From Dendrophyllia cribrosa (taxonomy: Eukaryota; Cnidaria; Anthozoa; Scleractinia; Dendrophylliidae), in contig JAJLRJ010000016.1 in NCBI GenBank assembly GCA_024195265.1, positions 62,001 to 126,000 of the forward strand: a stretch of DNA of 64,000 nucleotides, read 5' to 3'. The first letter of the stretch is position 1, and the number at the start of each line of letters is the position of its first letter. The translations under genes were made by a program, and so were the position numbers. The notes under the pieces are model-generated. The model was given only the letters and a program-made list of their open reading frames with translations. It was not told where the DNA came from and did not search any database. This document shows, piece after piece, positions 36,964 to 45,032 of the stretch.

Positions 36964-37773
36964 TCAAAAACATCTATCTTGGGTTAGGTTAATATCTTCT
37001 AAGCTTCTTATTTTTAAAATTTTATTACCTTCATTATCTTTGCTTAGAATACCTGTGATAGTACCTTTGCCACTGGGGATAAAGACATTTCTAAAATCTG
37101 CATAAGGGCTATTTTCCATTATCAAAGTCGTTTTGAGGTTACACTTTTCATCTAAAATATCCAAAGTATGTTTTGAATTTTTGTAATGAGCGTATGTCTT
37201 ATTTAAAGAGGTTTTATTAAATTGTATATGTTGTATTTGGATGAGGGTTTGCAAAGGGATTTTATCAAGATTTTCAAAAGTAACTTTTTGGGGAATTATA
37301 TCAAATTTATCACAAGAACGAAATAGATGCTCTTGTAATTCCAAATTTGCAATACTTTCGGTTCTACTGCTATAATCCTTTCCCAATACGATGTTTTTGA
37401 TCTCGTAATTTAACGTAAGTCCTTTGAGTTTTAGATATATTTTCTGTCCTATGGGGTACTTTGTATAGAGTGATTTTTTATCTATTAAAAGGGTAATCCC
37501 CGCCGAGGGATTCTCTAAAGCATCTTGTAAAACAAGTCTTTTATATTGATTGCCGTATTTATCTGTAGAGATAACATAGGCTGTGATGATTTCATCATTT
37601 CTAAAAGTATACCCTCCAAACCGTACTAAAGATTTTACATGCTTGAGTGTTGTAGTAGGTTTTAAATGAACCTCTTTACAAGTAATATCAGGGTTACTAA
37701 AGTCTGTTGTAATACATCCAAAATTTACAAAGAAAAAACAATATAGGCTCTTTATATAAAATTTTGGATGCAT
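36964..37773 (-). CDS. DUF5689 domain lipoprotein
   Basis: The 269-residue protein has a hydrophobic start ending in a likely lipobox (FFFVNFGCITTD). A domain with the DUF5689 pattern follows: ITAYVISTDKYGNQYKRLVLQDA, AGITLLIDKKSLYTKYPIGQKIYLKLKGL, and near the end GKGTITGILSKDNEGNKILKIRSLEDI. These are OB-fold-like strands found in many Bacteroidota surface proteins of unknown role. It is read ten bases after the GH109-like gene and is probably co-transcribed with it. Confidence 0.78.
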   Translation of the reverse strand: MHPKFYIKSLYCFFFVNFGCITTDFSNPDITCKEVHLKPTTTLKHVKSLVRFGGYTFRNDEIITAYVISTDKYGNQYKRLVLQDALENPSAGITLLIDKKSLYTKYPIGQKIYLKLKGLTLNYEIKNIVLGKDYSSRTESIANLELQEHLFRSCDKFDIIPQKVTFENLDKIPLQTLIQIQHIQFNKTSLNKTYAHYKNSKHTLDILDEKCNLKTTLIMENSPYADFRNVFIPSGKGTITGILSKDNEGNKILKIRSLEDINLTQDRCF

Positions 37774-37782
37774 CTAAAAATA

Positions 37783-39153
37783 CTAATACTTACCATTATT
37801 CCAATTGAAAGGACTTCTCTTAATCCAACGACCTCTAGTAAAATCTGGAAAATCTTGAGGTTCTCCATTATTAGCAATAGAAATCTCAGAAAGAGGGGTT
37901 ACAGCACTCCAAGCGGCTGCATCATAAACATCCAAGGGTGGTGAGATATTTTGTTTAGCAGAATTCACAAAAGCATTTATCACAAAATAATCTATACCTC
38001 CATGTCCAGAATCTTTTGCTTGTTTCTCAAAGTTTAACCAGAGTGGGTGATTGTATTTTTCAATCCATTTATCCATATCTTCCCAATTATGGTTTTTTGT
38101 TTTTCCTTCTATATGGATTCTTTTAGTATGATAATCAAACTCTGCAATACCCTCCACACCTTGCACTCTAAAACCTAGACTATAAGGTCTTGGTAAATTA
38201 CAATCGTGTGTTACAATGATGGTTTCTCCATTGATTGTTTCAATAGTACTAGTGATTACATCTCCTTGTTTCCATTTTAATTTAGCATTAGGATGGTTTT
38301 CTCCTCCTTTGGGATGATTTTTGATATAATGATGAAGCCCCACAGCTTTTGTAGCGTGGGAAGTCAAAGAAGCAAAACGGTTACCTTTATTAATATCAAT
38401 CATTGTAGCAATAGGTCCTAAACCATGTGTGGGATATACATCGGCATTCCTAAGTAGCGAATGTCGCGTCCTCCATTTAGCTTCTGATATTCCTTTTTCT
38501 CCAAATTCTACACCAGGTCCATAAGGTTTTTTTCCATCATTGAATTTTACATGTCTCAAATCGTGTTGATAACCACATCTGAAATGCACCAATTCTCCAA
38601 AGATATTTTGTTTAATCATATTAAGCGTTGCCAAAACATCCTTACGATAACAAACATTTTCTAAAATCATTAAATGACTCCCCGTGCTTTCGTGTGTATT
38701 GACTAAATCCCAACACTCTTCTAAAGTATTTGCTGCAGATACTTCTAAACCTGTGTATTTTCCAGCGAGCATAGCATCTTTAGCCATTCTTGTGTGCCAA
38801 AGCCAAGGGGTCGCAATAATAACAGCATCTATTTCTTTTAAATCTAATAAATTCTTATAATCCAGTTCATTTTTACCAAAAATTTTTGGTTTTTTATGTT
38901 CTTTTTTATCTAAGGTATCTAAGATAATTTTTATTCTTGTAGGATCTATATCACAAACTGCTTTAATCTCTACATCCTCTCTATCAAGCAAGATATTGAA
39001 AAGATGGGCACCTCTCAATCCTACGCCAATAATTCCTACTTTTAGTTTAGAACCTTTAAAAATGCTACTAGTACCAAAAGAAAAACTAGGAGTTACAGCA
39101 ATCCCAGCCCCCATTAATCCAGCTTTTTTAATAAAATTTCTTCTAGAATTCAT
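37783..39153 (-). CDS. GH109-like Gfo/Idh/MocA family glycosidase, exported
   Basis: The 456-residue protein has a Tat-type signal (MNSRRNFIKKAGLMGAGIAV). A Rossmann domain begins KVGIIGVGLRGAHLFNIL and continues AVCDIDPTRIK and IATPWLWHTRMAKDAMLAGKY. Then come motifs that distinguish GH109 from plain oxidoreductases: EVSAANTLEECW, ENVCYRKDVLATLNMIKQ, and DVYPTHGLGPIATMIDINKGNRF. GH109 enzymes use bound NAD in an oxidation-elimination mechanism, classically removing alpha-linked GalNAc from blood-group A glycans. Together with the GH123-like enzyme at 31279 it suggests use of GalNAc-bearing host glycans; the substrate here is inference. Confidence 0.88.
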   Translation of the reverse strand: MNSRRNFIKKAGLMGAGIAVTPSFSFGTSSIFKGSKLKVGIIGVGLRGAHLFNILLDREDVEIKAVCDIDPTRIKIILDTLDKKEHKKPKIFGKNELDYKNLLDLKEIDAVIIATPWLWHTRMAKDAMLAGKYTGLEVSAANTLEECWDLVNTHESTGSHLMILENVCYRKDVLATLNMIKQNIFGELVHFRCGYQHDLRHVKFNDGKKPYGPGVEFGEKGISEAKWRTRHSLLRNADVYPTHGLGPIATMIDINKGNRFASLTSHATKAVGLHHYIKNHPKGGENHPNAKLKWKQGDVITSTIETINGETIIVTHDCNLPRPYSLGFRVQGVEGIAEFDYHTKRIHIEGKTKNHNWEDMDKWIEKYNHPLWLNFEKQAKDSGHGGIDYFVINAFVNSAKQNISPPLDVYDAAAWSAVTPLSEISIANNGEPQDFPDFTRGRWIKRSPFNWNNGKY

Positions 39154-39179
39154 AAAAATTAATTTTTAAATTAGGTTTC

Positions 39180-39187
39180 CAAAATTA
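39180..39187 (-). promoter_or_regulatory. -7 promoter element of the GH109-like/DUF5689 pair
   Basis: The minus strand reads TAATTTTG, matching TAnnTTTG, 26 bases before the ATG at 39153. Confidence 0.4.
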
Positions 39188-39205
39188 CAATTATATTTGG
39201 AATAA

Positions 39206-39400
39206 TGTCCTATTGATTTAATTTTTATTTCTTTTATTTTAGGAGATCGGGCAATTACAATTTGTAAGCCTTTAGCTGTTTTTCAAACAGTTAAAAGAAT
39301 TGCAAAACTCGGGATGGACACAGAACAGATATGTATCAATTTTAGGATGATGTTAAGGAGATGTGGAAAGGGTGATGTGCCTAATACAAAACCTAAATGA
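39206..39400 (+). other. Open reading remnant without a start, in the 313-base gap before pyrR
   Basis: The gap 39154-39466 holds the promoter elements of its two flanking genes and one open frame of about 65 codons. It contains FILGDRAITICKPLAVFQTV, KRIAKLGMDTEQICINF and RMMLRRCGKGD, then a TGA. Its first in-frame ATG is internal, so it looks like the tail of a lost gene. Base composition is less AT-rich than the surroundings. I do not recognise the family. Confidence 0.3.
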
Positions 39401-39436
39401 ATTTGTAAATATCACCCTTTGAAAATAAAAATATCT

Positions 39437-39444
39437 TACCTTTG
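39437..39444 (+). promoter_or_regulatory. -7 promoter element of pyrR-pyrB
   Basis: TACCTTTG, an exact TAnnTTTG match, 22 bases before the ATG at 39467. Just upstream, AAAGGGTGAT (39367-39376) and ATCACCCTTT (39411-39420) could form a 10-base-pair stem around 34 bases, with TTTG at its end (39418-39421) close to the -33 position. Confidence 0.45.
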
Positions 39445-39466
39445 CTTGCGGTATATTTTTTAGAAT

Positions 39467-40012
39467 ATGAAAAAAAAATTACTAAATCAAAAGAATATTC
39501 ACATTATACTTCACAGGCTTTGTTGTCAGTTGATTGAAAATCATGACGATTTTTCGCAAACGGCACTAATAGGTATGCAACCTAGGGGTATTTATTTGGC
39601 AGAGCGTATTGTGGATTTACTAAAAACTCAATATCACATCAAAAATATATTACAAGGTACGCTGGACGTTACTTTTTTTAGAGATGATTTTAGAAGAAAC
39701 AAAATACCTTTAAAAGCCAATCAAACCAATATTCCTTTTTTAATAGAGCGTAAGAAAGTTGTTTTGATTGATGATGTTTTGTTTTCAGGAAGAAGCATCA
39801 ATGCTGCTTTAACAGCAATACAATCCTATGGAAGACCTGTAAGTACAGAGCTTTTAATTTTAATCAATAGAAGATTCAGTAGAGAATTGCCTATACAGCC
39901 AAATTATACGGGGAGAAAAGTTGATGCTATTGATGATGAAAGGGTTACAGTGCATTGGCAATCACAAACTGAACAGGATGCTGTTTATATAGTCAATAAT
40001 AAAACTTTATGA
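39467..40012 (+). CDS. pyrR: PyrR bifunctional pyrimidine regulator/uracil phosphoribosyltransferase
   Basis: The 181-residue phosphoribosyltransferase-fold protein has the PRPP loop VVLIDDVLFSGRSINAAL at about 100-117, TALIGMQPRGIYLAERIVDLL and LDVTFFRDDF, and ends NRRFSRELPIQ...VHWQ. The order and spacing are those of PyrR rather than Upp or Apt. It senses uridine nucleotides and, in Firmicutes, binds attenuator RNA; I see no canonical PyrR attenuator here. pyrB follows with a 4-base overlap. Confidence 0.9.
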   Translation: MKKKLLNQKNIHIILHRLCCQLIENHDDFSQTALIGMQPRGIYLAERIVDLLKTQYHIKNILQGTLDVTFFRDDFRRNKIPLKANQTNIPFLIERKKVVLIDDVLFSGRSINAALTAIQSYGRPVSTELLILINRRFSRELPIQPNYTGRKVDAIDDERVTVHWQSQTEQDAVYIVNNKTL

Positions 40013-40953
40013 ATAACAATATAAATATTTTAAGTGTACCGCATCTTTTAGGAATTAAATATCTGACTATAAATGATATAGAACTCATTTTTAGGACTGC
40101 TGATCACTTTAAAGAGATTATTAATAGACCTATTAAAAAAGTACCCTCACTAAGAGATATTACCATTGCAAATTTATTTTTTGAAAATAGTACTCGAACT
40201 AGACTCTCTTTTGAATTAGCTGAAAAAAGACTTTCCGCAGATATTATCAACCTTTCAGTGGAACAATCATCCGTAAAAAAAGGAGAAACTTTGATAGATA
40301 CTGTTAATAATATTCTTTCTATGAAAGTAGATTTGATTGTAATGCGACATTCTAATGCAGGGGTAGCTGTTTTTCTATCTAAAAATATCAATGCAAAGAT
40401 TATCAATGCTGGTGATGGAACGCATGAGCACCCTACACAAGCACTTCTGGATAGTTATTCCATTAGAGAAAAACTAGGGAGTGTAAAAGGAAAAAAAATT
40501 GTCATTATTGGAGATATTTTACACTCTCGTGTAGCACTTTCTAATATTCTTGCACTACAATTACAGGGAGCAGAAGTAAAGGTTTGCGGTTCCAAAACTC
40601 TAATTCCTAAATACATCAAAAATTTGAATGTTATAGTGGAACACGATATAAAAAAAGCTTTACAGTGGTGTGATGTTGCCAATGTGATTCGCATACAAAA
40701 TGAACGTATGGATATTAAATATTTTCCTTCCACAAGAGAATATGCATATCTTTTTGGTATTGATAAAAACTTGTTGGATAGTTTAGACAAAAAGATAGTG
40801 ATTATGCACCCAGGACCTGTCAATAGAGGTGTAGAAATGACCAGTGATGTAGTTGATTGTGAACATTCTATTATTCTCGATCAAGTAGAAAACGGGGTTG
40901 CTGTGAGAATGGCTTGTATCTATTTGCTCGCACAACAAATCAAACATTTATAA
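40009..40953 (+). CDS. pyrB: Aspartate carbamoyltransferase, catalytic subunit
   Basis: The 314-residue protein has the carbamoyl-phosphate site FFENSTRTRLSFELAEKRL, VIMRHSNAG (read as LIVMRHSNAG), NAGDGTHEHPTQALLDSYSI, VVIIGDILHSRVALSNI-like Rossmann start (KKIVIIGDILHSRVALSNI), and MHPGPVNRGVEM. These are PyrB hallmarks. It commits aspartate to pyrimidine synthesis. Its start overlaps pyrR (ATGA), and a partial operon with pyrR is clear. No pyrI-like regulatory subunit is adjacent. Confidence 0.95.
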   Translation: MNNNINILSVPHLLGIKYLTINDIELIFRTADHFKEIINRPIKKVPSLRDITIANLFFENSTRTRLSFELAEKRLSADIINLSVEQSSVKKGETLIDTVNNILSMKVDLIVMRHSNAGVAVFLSKNINAKIINAGDGTHEHPTQALLDSYSIREKLGSVKGKKIVIIGDILHSRVALSNILALQLQGAEVKVCGSKTLIPKYIKNLNVIVEHDIKKALQWCDVANVIRIQNERMDIKYFPSTREYAYLFGIDKNLLDSLDKKIVIMHPGPVNRGVEMTSDVVDCEHSIILDQVENGVAVRMACIYLLAQQIKHL

Positions 40954-40969
40954 AAATAGGATAGTCGCT

Positions 40970-41293
40970 ATGGAAATTAAAGATTACAAAGATCATATTT
41001 ACATTAAATTTTCAAAAAACGATGTGCCTTTTTTTGAATATCTTCAAAAAAAACCTTTTCAAAAACAACATTTGATTATTGATTTAACACATGTAAATCC
41101 TAAAAATGAAGAGATTTTATCCTTAGAAAATTTTGTATTTTTACAAAAAAATAAGGGATTTTCAGTAATTCTCATTTGTCAGGATGTAGATTATGAACTA
41201 TTTGACGAAAGAATTTTTAACCTTGTTTGTACCTATTTAGAAGCAAAAGATATCTTGAAAATGGAAGCAATCTCAAGAGATTTAGGCTTTTAA
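40970..41293 (+). CDS. STAS-like protein conserved upstream of ribonuclease Z
   Basis: The 107-residue protein has alternating strands and helices of the STAS type: DYKDHIYIKFSKND, QHLIIDLTHVNP, LENFVFLQKNKGFSVILICQD and a C-terminal KMEAISRDLGF. I recognise it as the short flavobacterial protein that regularly precedes rnz. STAS domains act in regulatory protein contacts; no phosphorylatable serine can be assigned. It starts 16 bases after pyrB and ends 11 bases before rnz. Confidence 0.65.
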   Translation: MEIKDYKDHIYIKFSKNDVPFFEYLQKKPFQKQHLIIDLTHVNPKNEEILSLENFVFLQKNKGFSVILICQDVDYELFDERIFNLVCTYLEAKDILKMEAISRDLGF

Positions 41294-41304
41294 AAAAAGA
41301 CTCT

Positions 41305-42222
41305 ATGGCAATAAAACTCACCATATTAGGATGCCATTCTGCTACTCCCAGAATCAACGCTTTTCCAACGGCTCAATATTTGGAAATAAACGATTGTTGT
41401 TTTTTGATAGATTGTGGAGAGGGTACACAAACTTTACTCAGGAAATACAAGATTAAATTCTCAAAAATCAAACATATTTTCATATCGCATCTTCACGGTG
41501 ATCATTGCTTTGGGTTAATAGGGCTTATCAGTACTTTTGGTATTATAGGCAGGAAAGTTCCCCTACATATTTACGCCCCTAAGGGCAGTAAAAAAATAAT
41601 TGATTTACAATTGAAATTAAGTCATTCTTCTCTAAAATACGAACTTATTTTTCACGAATTAAGCAGTAGAAAAAGTATCACTATTTTAGAAAATGAAAAA
41701 ATAAAGGTACAAACTATTCCTTTAGGTCACAGTATTTATAGCAATGGTTTTTTGTTTGAAGAACAGCATAGGGAACGCAAGTTGAATATGCAAATTATCT
41801 CTCAAAATTCACAAATTCAAGTACATGATTATAATAATTTAAAAAAAGGAAAGAATTTTATTTGTGAGGATGGTTTTATAATTGATAATAGAAAACTAAC
41901 ATTTGACCCAGAGCCTCCAAAATCCTATGCTTTTTGCAGTGATACAGTATATAAACCTGATATTATTCCTATTATTCAAAAAGTTGATTTACTATATCAC
42001 GAAGCAACTTTTTTAGAAGATAGAAAAGATTTAGCACAAAAAACTGGACATAGCACTGCCAAACAAGCCGCAGATATTGCTCAGAAATCGGGAGCAAAAC
42101 AACTTATATTAGGACATTATTCTTCTCGTTATAAGGATATTTCTTTATTTAGGAAACAGGCTCAGATTATTTTTCAAAATACACATTTAGCATTCCCAGG
42201 GAAAGTTTTTGAAATTATTTAA
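41305..42222 (+). CDS. rnz: Ribonuclease Z (tRNA 3' endonuclease)
   Basis: The 305-residue metallo-beta-lactamase-fold protein starts MAIKLTILGCHSATPRINAFPTAQ. Zinc ligands are in FISHLHGDHCFGLIGL (HxHxDH), then HS near IPLGHSIY, FCSDTVY, and GHYSSRY. TGHSTAKQAADIA near the C-terminus is the usual RNase Z exosite-side motif. It trims pre-tRNA 3' ends. The ATG at 41305 is preferred over an upstream frame that would overlap the STAS-like gene. Confidence 0.92.
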   Translation: MAIKLTILGCHSATPRINAFPTAQYLEINDCCFLIDCGEGTQTLLRKYKIKFSKIKHIFISHLHGDHCFGLIGLISTFGIIGRKVPLHIYAPKGSKKIIDLQLKLSHSSLKYELIFHELSSRKSITILENEKIKVQTIPLGHSIYSNGFLFEEQHRERKLNMQIISQNSQIQVHDYNNLKKGKNFICEDGFIIDNRKLTFDPEPPKSYAFCSDTVYKPDIIPIIQKVDLLYHEATFLEDRKDLAQKTGHSTAKQAADIAQKSGAKQLILGHYSSRYKDISLFRKQAQIIFQNTHLAFPGKVFEII

Positions 42223-42517
42223 ATATTTACTTAAAATAAGTTTTAAAGGATCTTTTGGAGAGTTCAAAATCTTTATGCAGATGTCCATGAGTGGAAATAT
42301 TGCAAAATCTCAAAGTCCATTAATGCTTACAGATCTTGGGCAGGAGATTGCAAAAGATATTAATGCTACCGCAATCATTGATAAAAATTGGGATGTAATT
42401 TTCAAAAAAATAATTGAAAAAGGTATCTCTGATAAAAGTAATTTATACGACATTCAAAAATGTTGCTTTGAAATTGGCAATGATTATAAAGAAATAGTAG
42501 ATGATAATAACCCTTAA
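42209..42517 (+). pseudogene. Truncated conserved flavobacterial protein after rnz
   Basis: The frame begins at a TTG overlapping the rnz end and reads KLFKYLLKISFKGSFGEFK, KSQSPLMLTDLGQEIAKDI and YDIQKCCFEIGNDYK before a stop at 42515. Sequence related to the next part (KTYAFAKG, then KTFAFEYVRYKRIIFKI) continues in other frames up to about 42600. The stretch SPLxLTxxGxEIAKDINA is a pattern I associate with a conserved Bacteroidota protein of unknown function. The tail is therefore frameshifted and the gene is probably dead. Confidence 0.45.
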
Positions 42518-42618
42518 GACATATGCTTTTGCAAAAGGGTAAAACATTTGCATTTGAATACGTCAGATATAAAAGAATAATTTTCAAAATTAATCTTCTT
42601 TATTATCAAATAGATACA

Positions 42619-42675
42619 AAAAAACTAAAAAGATATTTGGAATTAATAAATAAAAGTATAGTATATTTGTAAAAA
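42619..42675 (+). repeat. Promoter-bearing repeat, copy 1
   Basis: About 57 bases (AAAACTAAAAAGATATTTGG to GTATAGTATATTTGTAAA) recur nearly unchanged at 43206-43262. The copy carries TTTG (42636-42639) and TATATTTG (42662-42669) 22 bases apart, a full Bacteroidota promoter pointing right. The transcript would meet a hairpin (CAAGTAAA 42682-42689 with TTTACTTG 42712-42719) and a T7 run ending at 42728, giving an RNA of about 50 bases antisense to the pseudogene 42681-43196. Confidence 0.6.
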
Positions 42676-42680
42676 AGAAT

Positions 42681-43196
42681 TCAAGTAAAGGACCAGAGCG
42701 AAATCGGGCGATTTACTTGGATTTTTTTGAGGTTATCAGTAATAGCGCGTAGTTCAAACCAAAACGCTTTTTTGTTATTGTCCTTCCACCGCTTTAAAAT
42801 ATTGAAGTAAAACGGAATATCATTATTTTCATAGAGGTAATAATACCATTTAATCTGCAATTCGTTATTTTTTAGAGGAGGGGCAGATTGGATAAACTTG
42901 CTTTTTGGTAGAATTTTTTCTATCTCTTGAAAAACTAAATTTCTTGCTACTCGGTTTTTATGGGTTTCCCAAAACAACATCTTTGATACTTTTGTTTGTA
43001 AAGATAACCTTGCCTCCGTTCAGTTCTTTGAGTGGAATTTCTACTTTACCGACCAGATTTTCTTTTGCCCAAGTTTTCACTTCTTCTGCAGTTCTTTTTG
43101 CTTCCGAAGCCTCTATCTTTTTTGTAAAAATTGTTTTCTTTTTGTTTGTCTGCCTTACATAGTTTGCCTCTTTAGTAAATATAAAGAATTTGGCTT
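42681..43196 (-). pseudogene. 5'-truncated, frameshifted phage-type nuclease-domain protein (PBECR-like)
   Basis: The first part (43196 to about 42975) has no start codon and reads KRTAEEVKTWAKENLVGKV and VIFTNKSIKDVVLG. After a shift of one base at CCC near 42966-42971 the rest reads NRVARNLVFQEIEKILPKSK, WYYYLYENNDIPFYFNILKR and FWFELRAITDNLKKIQ, with a stop at 42681. This is the pattern of the barnase/EndoU/colicin-RelE-like nuclease domains found at the ends of phage head proteins and polymorphic toxins. It is an inactive fragment. Family placement is from pattern memory. Confidence 0.5.
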
Positions 43197-43205
43197 AAGA
43201 ATCTG

Positions 43206-43262
43206 CAAAAAAACTAAAAAATATTTGGAATTAATAAATAAAGTATAGTATATTTGTAAAGA
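43206..43262 (+). repeat. Promoter-bearing repeat, copy 2
   Basis: Second copy of the repeat at 42619-42675, differing by a few bases. TATATTTG lies at 43249-43256. The predicted transcript folds as nested stems (AACGA/TCGTT, CGC/GCG, GGTT/AACC over 43263-43310) and meets a T8 run at 43309-43316, a terminator-like end about 50 bases from the start. The downstream hairpin sequence differs from that of copy 1. Confidence 0.6.
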
Positions 43263-43319
43263 AACGATAATCGCATTGGTTTGCAGAACCCTCTAAGCGC
43301 AAGTGTCGTTTTTTTTGCT

Positions 43320-43418
43320 TCATTTTCTGATAGAATTAGTAATAGCATGTAGGAGATGGGGATGCGTCCTTGTTCCAACCGAAAGAGCAGTATTTGCTAC
43401 TTTTTTTTTGGCTTCAGA
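43320..43418 (-). pseudogene. C-terminal scrap of a second PBECR-like domain
   Basis: A minus-strand frame reads SEAKKKVANTALSVGTRTH then PHLLHAITNSIRK and stops at 43320. Its last residues, AITNSIRK, align with AITDNLKK of the remnant at 42681. There is no start. The stretch 43197-43531 otherwise holds only the promoter repeat and AT-rich sequence. Confidence 0.35.
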
Positions 43419-43531
43419 AAAGAATTTATATTAATCATTTTCATTTCGAGATTTTTAAATTTTAAAAAAATAAAATCAAATGTCCCTTCTTTGTAGTTCA
43501 CCAAATTACCCTTCAATTTATTTAAAGATTT

Positions 43532-44608
43532 CTAAAGCCATTTTGAACCTTGCCCTACTTCATCATGAATAACTCTTTGATTTTCACAAAAACATTTCAA
43601 ATTAGTATTTATGAGCTCTTTAACTTGCTTTGTAAAATTTTTTGGATATAACAAATGTACATTTGCCCCTGCATCTAATGTAAAACAAACAGGTATTTTT
43701 TTTTGCTTTCTAAATATCCAAATTCTTTGAATGATTTCCAATGTATAGGGCTTCATAAGAATAAAATAAGGTTGGCTACTCATCATCATTGCGTGTAAAG
43801 TAAGTGCCTCACTTTCTACTAAATTTACAAAATCATCTATATCTCCCCGTTTTAGAATATTTATTAAGGTCCCTATATTTCTATACGCTTGCTTAAAACG
43901 TTTTTTAGCAAAGGGATGCTCATGCATTAAATCATGTCCAGCAGAACTGCTCACTTGCTTTTCTTTTTTATCAACCAATAAAATACTATCCTGATACGTT
44001 TTAAAAATAGTATGTATACCCTCTTTCAGATGGATGCTATACAAATTAGAACTCTTTCTAATGGTTTTATACTTACCCCATAAAACCAAATCTCCTTGAA
44101 TACTTCTACAAGCACTACCCGATCCTAATCTTGCTAAAAAAGAAGCTTTTTGATATATTTTTTCTGTAGTGATTTTTGAAAAAAGTAATTGTTCCAAACG
44201 TACCAAACACATAGAGATCGCTGCCATACTACTTGCTGAAGAAGCAATACCACTACTGTGTGGAAAAGAATTATTTGTGTGTATTTCAAAATGGTAATGT
44301 TTTAGGAAAGGAACGTAAGGTAGAATCCTTTCAAAGAAAATTTGAATTTTCTCTCTAAAAGAAGTTTTTAGAATTCCCTCAAAAAATACATCAAAGCTAA
44401 AATTATTTATATCACCTTTTCTTCTAAAAATCAAAGTTGTTTCAGTATAACATTTATTTAAAGTAAAACTCAGAGAAGGATTTTGAGGAAGTTGATATTT
44501 TTTTTTCCCCCAGTATTTTACCAATGCAATATTACTAGGGCTTTTTGCAGTAATAGTACCCTTTTCAATAAAATTTTTAGATAAATCTCCTATAAATATT
44601 TGTTTCAC
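43532..44608 (-). CDS. mvaD: Diphosphomevalonate decarboxylase
   Basis: The 358-residue GHMP-kinase-fold protein has the N-terminal motif SPSNIALVKYWGKKKYQLP, the ATP loop SFPHSSGIASSASSMAAIS at about 114-132, LARLGSGSACRSIQGDLVLW, ALTLHAMMMSSQPYF and FTLDAGANVHLLYP. The signatures VKYWGK and GSGSACRS are specific to mevalonate diphosphate decarboxylase. It makes isopentenyl diphosphate, the last step of the mevalonate pathway. A minus-strand -7 element (TATCTTTG) lies at 44641-44648. The gene stands alone between decayed sequences. Confidence 0.93.
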   Translation of the reverse strand: MKQIFIGDLSKNFIEKGTITAKSPSNIALVKYWGKKKYQLPQNPSLSFTLNKCYTETTLIFRRKGDINNFSFDVFFEGILKTSFREKIQIFFERILPYVPFLKHYHFEIHTNNSFPHSSGIASSASSMAAISMCLVRLEQLLFSKITTEKIYQKASFLARLGSGSACRSIQGDLVLWGKYKTIRKSSNLYSIHLKEGIHTIFKTYQDSILLVDKKEKQVSSSAGHDLMHEHPFAKKRFKQAYRNIGTLINILKRGDIDDFVNLVESEALTLHAMMMSSQPYFILMKPYTLEIIQRIWIFRKQKKIPVCFTLDAGANVHLLYPKNFTKQVKELINTNLKCFCENQRVIHDEVGQGSKWL

Positions 44609-44640
44609 TTTTTATGATCCTTTACTTTTTACCAATGAGA

Positions 44641-44648
44641 CAAAGATA
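44641..44648 (-). promoter_or_regulatory. -7 promoter element of mvaD
   Basis: The minus strand reads TATCTTTG, an exact TAnnTTTG match, 32 bases before the mvaD ATG at 44608. Confidence 0.45.
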
Positions 44649-44734
44649 TATACTAAAGAAAATATTTTTGTAATTTTATACGTTATTTTGTTTTTTGATG
44701 TTTTGGGAACAGGATAATTTATTATTTTCAAACT

Positions 44735-44860
44735 CAATGGCTGTTTGTGGGCTCTTTTTATGTCTTCAGTGATAGCGTGCAGTTCAAACCAAAATTCTTT
44801 TTATTCCTGTTCGCCTTACCACTTCAAAGTATTGAAATAAAATACCATTAGTATATATTT
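44735..44860 (-). pseudogene. Third remnant of the PBECR-like domain, downstream end
   Basis: The minus strand reads GILFQYFEVVRRTGIKR and, after a shift, FWFELHAITEDIKRAHKQ. This closely parallels IPFYFNILKRWKDNNKK...FWFELRAITDNLKKIQ of the 42681 remnant, and the DNA itself is similar at 42736-42775. No start or N-terminal part is present. On the plus strand a CAAAC/GTTTG hairpin with TTTTT follows at 44731-44760, as in the other copies. The gap 44609-45032 holds otherwise only promoter elements. Confidence 0.45.
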
Positions 44861-44944
44861 TTTATCTCTTAAATATAAGATAAACTAAAGAAATATAGAT
44901 CTTTATTGATAAAAATGTAAAATTCTTAGTTTGAATAAAATAGA

Positions 44945-44952
44945 TATATTTG
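44945..44952 (+). promoter_or_regulatory. -7 promoter element upstream of dnaE
   Basis: TATATTTG, an exact TAnnTTTG match, 80 bases before the dnaE ATG. The nearest TTTG (44930-44933) is too close to be a standard -33 element. Confidence 0.35.
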
Positions 44953-45032
44953 CTTTTTGACATTTCGAAGACGTAACAATTAAAGAACTATAATATTCGA
45001 AAAATGGCCTACGGCTAAAACATTTAACAATT

